A DNA stretch of 10,821 nucleotides, taken from Nosocomiicoccus ampullae (GTDB lineage: Bacteria; Bacillota; Bacilli; Staphylococcales; Salinicoccaceae). The stretch lies in NCBI RefSeq assembly GCF_001696685.1, contig NZ_MBFG01000009.1, positions 1 to 10,821 of the forward strand. Direction: 5' to 3'. The notes under the pieces were generated by a model. That model saw nothing but the letters and a program-made list of their open reading frames with translations. It made no database searches and was not told where the DNA came from. Each line of letters opens with the position of its first letter. The first letter of the stretch is position 1. Of the stretch, positions 5,377-10,821 are shown piece after piece. A program made the position numbers and the translations under genes.

Positions 5377-5406
5377 ATTGTGTGTAAGTCATAGTTTATT
5401 TGCATA

Positions 5407-6663
5407 TCATAGCACTTCACTCCTTTTTTGTATCATGTTTGTGATACTTTCTAACTTTCTAATTGATGTATTAAATATCCAATACATCGCTACTAATACA
5501 AAAAGCATAGAGAAGGTAGCCATTGCTATTTTAACTCCAAAATAATTTCCAATAATTCCACCAGTAAGAGCTCCTAAAGGAGCGAGTGTCGTAGAAATAC
5601 CGATCATAGAACCCATAGCTACCCCTACTTTTTCTGGTGCTACAATTAATTGAACGATGGTTTGTGAAAACACATTTAATACTCCTACAATTAACCATCC
5701 AATAAAGAATAGAATCAATGAAGTAATTATATTTATTTGAGAATTACCACTGATGAATGTCATAGCGAACCATAATATTCCGATGCTCATAATTCCAATA
5801 ATATAAAAATGACCTAACAAAACACTTTGTGATTTCTTTTTTCCGGCAATAATTGCACCAATTAACACCCCAAACCCCATAGTAGATAGTAAAAAACTAT
5901 AGTGAATTTCATTTATAGCAAATACAGGAAGATTTGCAAAAATACCTGTTGATGCAAAGTTAATAAATATTACACCTACTAACAATGGAAATAAAGTTTC
6001 TTCTTTCCAGAGTGACAACCCATTCTTTAATTGTTTAAAATGATTCACTAATTTAAATCGATTGCTTTTAGAACTAGTTTTTATATTTTGATTTAATTTT
6101 GAAATCAAGCTACTTAACAATATAAACACGATCGTGTTAATTAAGAATGTCGCACTGTTGATGTAATACATAGTGAAAATTCCAAATATAGTAATTAAAA
6201 GCCCTGCAATCGCATTAAATAATGCATCACTACCCTGATACGCTGCTGTAAATAAAGAGTTTGCCTTAACCAATTCTTCTTCATTCAATAATTTAGGTAA
6301 AATCGAAACTTGCGCCGGATAAATAATTTGATTTATCAAACTTATAACAAACATAATAATAAATATATAAGACACTTTTAGAAGTTCTAGATGATTTAGT
6401 AATGGTATAAGTATTAATAATATCGCTTGAATAAATTGTGATCCAATTAAGTATCTTTTTAAGTTAATTTGATCGAGTAAAGGACTAAATAATACTTGTA
6501 TAATAGCTGCTGATGAAGTAATAAATAATGCAAGACCAGTGTAAAGTGCTGATCCTGTCATCGAATAGACTAATAACATAGTTGCGATGCTATATAGACT
6601 GTCTCCAAAATTTGCTATAAGACGACCAACGAGTAAAATGTTAAAATCTTTATTTTTAATCAT
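5407..6663 (-). CDS. MFS efflux transporter (DHA3-like drug or macrolide exporter)
   Basis: The 418-residue protein has about twelve hydrophobic helices. Its start, NILLVGRLIANFGDSLYSIA, and the loop LLDQINLKRYLIGSQ (after helix 2) resemble the MFS_3/DHA3 branch that includes Mef-type macrolide exporters and EntS. These are proton-driven exporters in the cytoplasmic membrane. The substrate cannot be read from sequence. ATG (6661-6663) has AAGGAGA 8 nt upstream. It lies 76 nt downstream of an ArsR-type regulator gene, and the gap holds a copy of the arsR operator, so it is almost certainly the regulator's target. CpG is rare in this gene: by eye about 3-6 per 300 bases, against roughly 9-17 in flanking genes, suggesting acquisition from another genome. 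Confidence 0.85.
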   Translation of the reverse strand: MIKNKDFNILLVGRLIANFGDSLYSIATMLLVYSMTGSALYTGLALFITSSAAIIQVLFSPLLDQINLKRYLIGSQFIQAILLILIPLLNHLELLKVSYIFIIMFVISLINQIIYPAQVSILPKLLNEEELVKANSLFTAAYQGSDALFNAIAGLLITIFGIFTMYYINSATFLINTIVFILLSSLISKLNQNIKTSSKSNRFKLVNHFKQLKNGLSLWKEETLFPLLVGVIFINFASTGIFANLPVFAINEIHYSFLLSTMGFGVLIGAIIAGKKKSQSVLLGHFYIIGIMSIGILWFAMTFISGNSQINIITSLILFFIGWLIVGVLNVFSQTIVQLIVAPEKVGVAMGSMIGISTTLAPLGALTGGIIGNYFGVKIAMATFSMLFVLVAMYWIFNTSIRKLESITNMIQKRSEVL

Positions 6664-6687
6664 AACAAACTCTCCTTTAAGATTTTG

Positions 6688-6714
6688 AACGTTTAAATTT
6701 ATTTGAATGTTAGG
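6688..6714 (+). promoter_or_regulatory. Second copy of the ArsR-type operator, upstream of MFS gene
   Basis: Reading plus, this starts AACGTTTAAATT and ends GAATGTTAGG. It is the same as the arsR operator at 22 of 27 positions, but in the opposite orientation relative to its gene. Its arms (AACGTTT 6688-6694, GAATGTT 6705-6711) are a weaker dyad. It lies between the arsR stop and the MFS start. Confidence 0.6.
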
Positions 6715-6722
6715 CTATAAAA

Positions 6723-6743
6723 TTAACCCATGTATTGGGTTAA
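6723..6743 (-). terminator. Weak intercistronic hairpin between arsR and MFS gene
   Basis: TTAACCCA (6723-6730) pairs with TGGGTTAA (6736-6743), loop TGTAT, followed on the minus strand by TTTTAT. The stem includes the arsR stop codon. It could be a weak terminator or an RNA processing/attenuation element. The 8-bp stem and short T-run make full termination unlikely. Confidence 0.45.
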
Positions 6744-7156
6744 CTTTCTAATACGATAAATTGGTGCACTCCATCATTACTACCGTACTTTTCTATCAAT
6801 TGTTTAAATTCTTTAATGAACATGTCGTATTCATCTGCTTTAACTGAGAAATTCTCATGTGTTGTATCAGTAAATTGGCTAAATATATTAATATCTGGAA
6901 TAAATGCTTTAGCAACTGGCAAATAAAATTTTTGAACAATCCCATTTACAACTTCCGTTTTTTCTACTTTAATAAACCCTCTCTTTTCCAACTCATTAAG
7001 ATGGTAGTAGATCTTCGATCCCTTTTCATTCAATATTTTAGAAAGTTCTTGTCCTGATTTAGCCACGTTTCCAAGGGTTAGCAAAATATTAACTCTAAAA
7101 GGATCACTTAAAACTTTTAAATCCTCAATATTTTTAATACGATGTACTTCATCCAT
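6740..7156 (-). CDS. ArsR-family winged-helix transcriptional regulator
   Basis: The 138-residue product has an ArsR-like winged helix in residues 8-80: LSDPFRVNILLTLG, the recognition helix near GSKIYYHLNELEKRGFI (46-62), and a wing ending KTEVVNGIVQKFYLPV. The C-terminal third is helical with no known domain. It has no cysteine, so it is not a classical thiol-based metal sensor and more likely responds to an organic ligand. I chose ATG at 7154-7156 because AGGTGA lies 5 nt upstream; an in-frame extension to 7225 runs back through the promoter. The gene is preceded by a strong promoter with a dyad at the start site, and the same site recurs before the downstream MFS gene, indicating autoregulation and control of efflux. 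Confidence 0.87.
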   Translation of the reverse strand: MDEVHRIKNIEDLKVLSDPFRVNILLTLGNVAKSGQELSKILNEKGSKIYYHLNELEKRGFIKVEKTEVVNGIVQKFYLPVAKAFIPDINIFSQFTDTTHENFSVKADEYDMFIKEFKQLIEKYGSNDGVHQFIVLES

Positions 7157-7163
7157 GTTTTCA

Positions 7164-7190
7164 CCTAACATTCTATTTAATTTGAACGTT
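7164..7190 (-). promoter_or_regulatory. ArsR-type operator at the arsR start site
   Basis: On the minus strand AACGTTC-N10-GAATGTT is an inverted repeat matching at 6 of 7 bases per arm (plus coordinates 7184-7190 and 7167-7173). It begins at the predicted transcription start and ends at the ribosome binding site. A close copy lies at 6688-6714. Confidence 0.65.
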
Positions 7191-7196
7191 AAAATT

Positions 7197-7225
7197 ATAA
7201 TACACGACAAATTATAAATTGTCAA
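7197..7225 (-). promoter_or_regulatory. Strong promoter of the arsR-MFS unit
   Basis: The minus strand has a perfect TTGACA (7220-7225), a 17-bp spacer and TATTAT (7197-7202), the best sigma-A promoter in the window. Predicted start is near 7190. The spacer and -35 also hold a GACAA-N8-TTGTC dyad (7206-7223), possibly a second operator. Confidence 0.85.
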
Positions 7226-7240
7226 CTCAATAATCCTTTC

Positions 7241-7287
7241 TTAACAAAAAACTGTAGATCAAGTCGATATCCGACTTAATCTACAGT
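7241..7287 (-). terminator. Terminator of the ABC exporter operon
   Basis: ACTGTAGAT (7251-7259) pairs with ATCTACAGT (7279-7287), then after one mismatch AAGTCG (7261-7266) with CGACTT (7272-7277). The loop is five bases. TTTTTTGTTAAG follows on the minus strand. It ends the exporter operon just before the arsR promoter. Confidence 0.9.
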
Positions 7288-7313
7288 CTAAAATTCTGAG
7301 AATAACCTCAATC

Positions 7314-9047
7314 TCATTCTTTTTGCATTACTTGTTTGTGATACATTTCTTGGTATTTACCGCCGAGTTTTAGTAACTCCTCGTGATTACCCGATTCTAC
7401 GATATTCCCTTTGTCTAATAATAGAATGTTGTTCGCATGTTGAATCGTTGATAATCGGTGTGCGATTATTACAGTCGTTCGATTTGAAGATACGACTTTC
7501 ATTGCATTTTGTACGAGTTGCTCTGTTTCACTATCAACGTTAGACGTTGCTTCGTCTAGTATTAATAGTGTCGGTTTAAATGCTAATGCTCTCGCAAATG
7601 AAATGAGCTGACGTTCCCCGAGTGATAATGTCGAACCACTTTCAATAAGTTCTTCATGAATCCCATTTTCAAAGCGTTCTAAAATCATTTCGCCACCGAC
7701 AGAGATTAAAGCATCGATCGCTTCTTCTTCTGTAATATCTTCACTACCAAGACGAATATTATAAAGAAGTGTTCCGTTATAGATGTACGGATCTTGTAAA
7801 ACGATTGCCATGTGGCTTCTCATCGATTGTTTGTTCAATGTTTTTGTGTCGACACCGTCAAACAGTATTTCTCCACTATCCGGATCATAAAACCTCATCA
7901 GTAAGTTGATAATTGAACTTTTACCGGATCCCGTATGCCCAACGAGTGCGAGCGTTTCATTTTCTTTTACTTTAAAGTTAATGTTGTTTAACACTCGGTG
8001 TCCTTTATCGTATGAGAAATTGACGTCGTTAAATTCAATATTCCCTTTAAACGTTTGAAGCTCTTGATGGTCTTCTTGTTCTTCTTCCTCATCGATTAAT
8101 TCGAACACTTTATTTGTCGCGACACGCGCTTGTTCGATAATATCAAACACACCGATAATTGCATATAAAGGCATCATAATTTTCCCAGCGTAGTCGATCA
8201 TTAAGTACATCGAACCGACAGACCATGCTGTGTTTTGAAATACAAACATATAACTGAATACGAAAACTAAAATCATGAGTACAACACTACGTAAAGACTC
8301 GATTAAATTCGTATTCGTCAGTGCGTTTAACCTTGAAAGTCGTACTGAACTTTTGTAGTAATCTTCGTTTAGTTTAGAAAACTCGTTAAACACTTTTTCT
8401 TCGTTGTTAAATGCTTGAATGACACTCATACCGCTAATAGATTCATTAATAGACGCGTTCATTTCACTATTTCGTTCGCGTTTCGTCATGTTAAATTTGT
8501 TTGACGCTTTTCGGTACAAGTATAACCATAAAAATAGAAACGGTAAGACAAGTATCATTAATAATCCTGCATACACGTTTACGAAGAACGATGCAATAAC
8601 AACCCCTAAAATAGTAAACACACTCGTAATGACTTGAGTGAGAACTGACGTAAATACATTTAGTATCGTTTCTGTGTCATTTGTGATTCTCGCTACTACT
8701 TTCCCTGCTGGTAAGTTATCAAAGTAACGTACCGGTAATTTTTGAACATGTCTAAAAACTTTAAGTCGAATCGATTGAATGACTTTACTGCCAGCTTTTA
8801 ATGTTACGATTCTTGAGTAATACCCAATCAGTCCGTTAGTCACTTGGACTATTAAGTATATGAAAAGCATAATGACTAAGCCTTTAACAACGACATTCTC
8901 TTTTACTAAGTAATTATCTAAAATAATTTTTAATAAAAACGGCCCGAGTAAGTTTAACCCAACCGCGATTAAGTTAAGGACGATTCCGAAGAGAAGGAGC
9001 GAACGGTGACCAGCTGTAAATTCATATAATCTTTTAAGTTGGTTCAA
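7314..9047 (-). CDS. Multidrug ABC exporter, catalytic subunit (YheH/BmrD- or YfiC-like)
   Basis: This 577-residue half-transporter has an exporter-type membrane domain with six helices (about 17-310) and a C-terminal ATPase: Walker A GHTGSGKSS (370-378), Q418, signature LSLGE (474-478), Walker B LLILDE with catalytic Glu499, and switch His530. It should pair with the upstream gene's product to expel drugs or lipids from the membrane. The signature is altered from LSGGQ while Walker B is intact, the pattern of the second subunit in heterodimers such as BmrCD, LmrCD and TM287/288. B. subtilis BmrD has an extra extracellular domain (about 670 residues), absent here. I chose TTG at 9045-9047 because GGAGGTGA lies 6 nt upstream; the in-frame ATG at 9062 overlaps that site. 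It overlaps the upstream gene by 14 nt. Confidence 0.9.
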   Translation of the reverse strand: MNQLKRLYEFTAGHRSLLLFGIVLNLIAVGLNLLGPFLLKIILDNYLVKENVVVKGLVIMLFIYLIVQVTNGLIGYYSRIVTLKAGSKVIQSIRLKVFRHVQKLPVRYFDNLPAGKVVARITNDTETILNVFTSVLTQVITSVFTILGVVIASFFVNVYAGLLMILVLPFLFLWLYLYRKASNKFNMTKRERNSEMNASINESISGMSVIQAFNNEEKVFNEFSKLNEDYYKSSVRLSRLNALTNTNLIESLRSVVLMILVFVFSYMFVFQNTAWSVGSMYLMIDYAGKIMMPLYAIIGVFDIIEQARVATNKVFELIDEEEEQEDHQELQTFKGNIEFNDVNFSYDKGHRVLNNINFKVKENETLALVGHTGSGKSSIINLLMRFYDPDSGEILFDGVDTKTLNKQSMRSHMAIVLQDPYIYNGTLLYNIRLGSEDITEEEAIDALISVGGEMILERFENGIHEELIESGSTLSLGERQLISFARALAFKPTLLILDEATSNVDSETEQLVQNAMKVVSSNRTTVIIAHRLSTIQHANNILLLDKGNIVESGNHEELLKLGGKYQEMYHKQVMQKE

Positions 9048-10776
9048 CGTTCTCACCTCCATGTTTAAAGTACTCGTGTTGTGTTTTGTACCATCCGTCT
9101 GTTTCTATTAACTCTTTATGAGTACCAGACTGAACGATTGCCCCGTCATCGATAACGATAATTTGATCTGCATGTTCCACGGCAGATAATCTATGCGTAA
9201 TGATAATCGTTGTTTTATCTTTACGTGTTTTCTTTAACGCATCGATAATATGTTGTTCAGTATTTGCGTCTACTGCACTTAAAGCATCATCTAAAATAAG
9301 TATCTCCGGATCTTTAATTAAGCTTCTCGCAATCGATATACGCTGCTTTTGACCGCCAGATAATGCGATACCCTTTTCTCCGACTTTCGTTTCTAAGCCG
9401 TCTTTCATACTCTTTAAGTCATTGACTAGCGCACTATTTTGAATTGCGCGCTGCAGTTCTTCTTCTGTTGCATTTTCTTTACCAAATAAAATGTTTTCTC
9501 GAACTGTTTTACTAAATAAGAAGTTTTCTTGCGGAACATAGCCGATTAAATCTCTCAGTTCTTTTTTATTAATATTTTGAATCGGTTTTCCATCGATAAT
9601 AAATTGACCATTACCTTCAGAATAGTACTTTAAGAACTGTTTAATAAACGTCGTTTTACCGCTTCCCGTTTTACCGACGATACCGAGTGTCTCTCCTTTT
9701 TTAAGTTCGAGATCAATACCTTTTAAATTCTCTCGACTAGACGTTGGATACGTAAATGAGTAGTCATCAAATGAGATGTTGTTGTTTTGAACACTTTCAC
9801 CTGAGAATAACACATCATCTTCTTCGTTCAGTAAGTCTTCAATTCGGTTGAGTGATGCACGACCTCTTTCTGTAGTGTCTAACATAATTCCGAATGCGAA
9901 CATCGGCCAAATCATCATATTTAAATAAATATTAAACGTTATAAACTCACCGAGTGTAATCGTTCCGTTATTGATAAAAAACGCACCGGCAATAAATGAG
10001 ATGATAAATGACGTTGCAACGACTAACGTCGTAATTGGCTCAAAAAGTGCTTCTAATTTCGCAACTTTCATAATGCGATCAATATAATTAGAAGTCATTG
10101 ATTTAAAACGATTATACTCCGGATTTTCTTGTACATAACTTCTCGTTACTCTAACACCTTCAACAACCTCTAATACGTTGTTGTTCATTTTTCCGAATGA
10201 TTCTTGTGCTTTCATATGGTGTTCCATAATCTTTTTACCGATTTTTACTTCCGTCACAATTAGTAGTGGTAACGGAAGTAAAGCAATAATTGTTAACACC
10301 GGATTAACGACAATCATCATTGTAAATAATATTATTGTCCCATAAATTAACGTATCGATAATCGTGATAATACCGAATGTCGTTCCCATCGTCACACTGC
10401 GTAAATCATTCGTAATGCGCGCCATTAAGTCTCCCGTACTATTTCTTTCATAGAATGATGGGGACATCGCTAAATACTTACGGACTAAACGCTTACGTAA
10501 AATCGCATCAATATCATAACCAGACTGCATGATATAATACGTACTTATGTATGTCAGTATATAAATCAATAGAATCGCAGAGAAGAATACACCGATAATC
10601 ATTTTCATCGAGTCTAACGTCATTGACCCCGCTGTAATGAGGTCGATTGTTTTACCAATGAGTAGCGGAGGTAAAATTTCTAAAATGTTTAAAATTAATG
10701 CAGATGCTAATATAATGAGTAATTTAAGCTTATGTTTTCGAAAATACCATCTGATTTTCTTTAAAAATGTAAGCAT
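9034..10776 (-). CDS. Multidrug ABC exporter, degenerate-site subunit (YheI/BmrC- or YfiB-like)
   Basis: This 580-residue half-transporter has six membrane helices (about 17-300) and an ATPase domain: Walker A GKTGSGKTT (368-376), Q416, canonical signature LSGGQ (472-476), Walker B ILILDD (492-497) and switch His528. Asp497 replaces the catalytic Glu, as in BmrC and LmrC, so its own Walker site should hydrolyse ATP poorly. Combined with the altered signature of its partner, this predicts one degenerate and one active ATP site. Transported compounds are usually lipophilic drugs, but the natural substrate is unknown. ATG at 10774-10776 has AAAGGAAC upstream. It is the first gene of the operon and its end overlaps the start of the partner gene, so the subunits are produced in step. 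Confidence 0.92.
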   Translation of the reverse strand: MLTFLKKIRWYFRKHKLKLLIILASALILNILEILPPLLIGKTIDLITAGSMTLDSMKMIIGVFFSAILLIYILTYISTYYIMQSGYDIDAILRKRLVRKYLAMSPSFYERNSTGDLMARITNDLRSVTMGTTFGIITIIDTLIYGTIILFTMMIVVNPVLTIIALLPLPLLIVTEVKIGKKIMEHHMKAQESFGKMNNNVLEVVEGVRVTRSYVQENPEYNRFKSMTSNYIDRIMKVAKLEALFEPITTLVVATSFIISFIAGAFFINNGTITLGEFITFNIYLNMMIWPMFAFGIMLDTTERGRASLNRIEDLLNEEDDVLFSGESVQNNNISFDDYSFTYPTSSRENLKGIDLELKKGETLGIVGKTGSGKTTFIKQFLKYYSEGNGQFIIDGKPIQNINKKELRDLIGYVPQENFLFSKTVRENILFGKENATEEELQRAIQNSALVNDLKSMKDGLETKVGEKGIALSGGQKQRISIARSLIKDPEILILDDALSAVDANTEQHIIDALKKTRKDKTTIIITHRLSAVEHADQIIVIDDGAIVQSGTHKELIETDGWYKTQHEYFKHGGENVEPT

Positions 10777-10821
10777 CTTTTGTTCCTTTCTTTTTTATTT
10801 TTAGATACAAAAATCGGAGGG
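10777..10821 (-). other. Leader of the ABC operon; possible half of an upstream terminator at the edge
   Basis: This AT-rich DNA contains the ribosome binding site AAAGGA. At the edge the minus strand reads CCCTCCGATTTTTG, which looks like the 3' arm of a terminator hairpin followed by T5. The other arm would lie outside the window. No clear promoter is visible. Confidence 0.3.

Noticed and set aside
6857..7057. Plus-strand frame opposite the arsR-type gene
   Set aside because: The regulator reads clearly on the other strand; this frame has no ribosome binding site or family resemblance.
8419..8637. Plus-strand frame within the ABC gene
   Set aside because: It is the antisense of a conserved membrane domain.

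Overview
The window looks like chromosomal DNA of a low-GC Gram-positive coccus or bacillus (Bacillota). A relative of Staphylococcaceae/Salinicoccaceae is my best guess. The support is AT-rich DNA with GGAGG-type ribosome binding sites, many TTG/GTG starts, a 49-residue RpmG, lipoproteins with Gram-positive lipoboxes, a CXXC-20-CXXC membrane zinc-ribbon protein and a YheI/YheH-like ABC pair. The genus assignment is inference.

Region 1 (1-1759): the 5' part of a FolD-family gene runs off the left edge. Beside it lie rpmG, encoding a zinc-free ('C-minus') ribosomal protein L33 on the minus strand, and a divergent znuA/adcA-type zinc-binding lipoprotein gene on the plus strand. A palindrome matching the Zur box (TCGTA-N5-TACGA) sits between the -35 and -10 of the znuA promoter. 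Together these form a zinc-starvation module: import of zinc plus an L33 that needs none. The rpmG leader can fold into a possible three-way junction.

Region 2 (1711-2948): a minus-strand operon encodes a CXXC zinc-ribbon membrane protein, a MutT-type Nudix hydrolase and a 53-residue membrane protein, with overlapping or near-touching genes. It ends at a bidirectional terminator shared with znuA. A 69-residue membrane protein is encoded divergently.

Region 3 (2949-5340): a minus-strand operon encodes a VanZ-like membrane protein, a siderophore-type substrate-binding lipoprotein and an M23-type metallopeptidase that lacks an export signal. Its promoter carries an 18-bp dyad.

Region 4 (5344-7225): an ArsR-type regulator and an MFS efflux protein form a compact cassette. 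A 27-bp sequence containing a dyad occurs once at the arsR start site and again, inverted, just upstream of the MFS gene, so the regulator probably binds both. By eye this cassette is poorer in CpG than its neighbours, which suggests horizontal acquisition. It has its own promoter and terminator.

Region 5 (7241-10821): two overlapping genes encode a heterodimeric multidrug ABC exporter. The first subunit has Asp in place of the Walker B catalytic Glu and the second has an altered signature motif (LSLGE), so one ATP site should be degenerate. A strong terminator follows. The right edge is short AT-rich DNA upstream of the operon. There is no rRNA, tRNA, CRISPR array or insertion sequence in the window.
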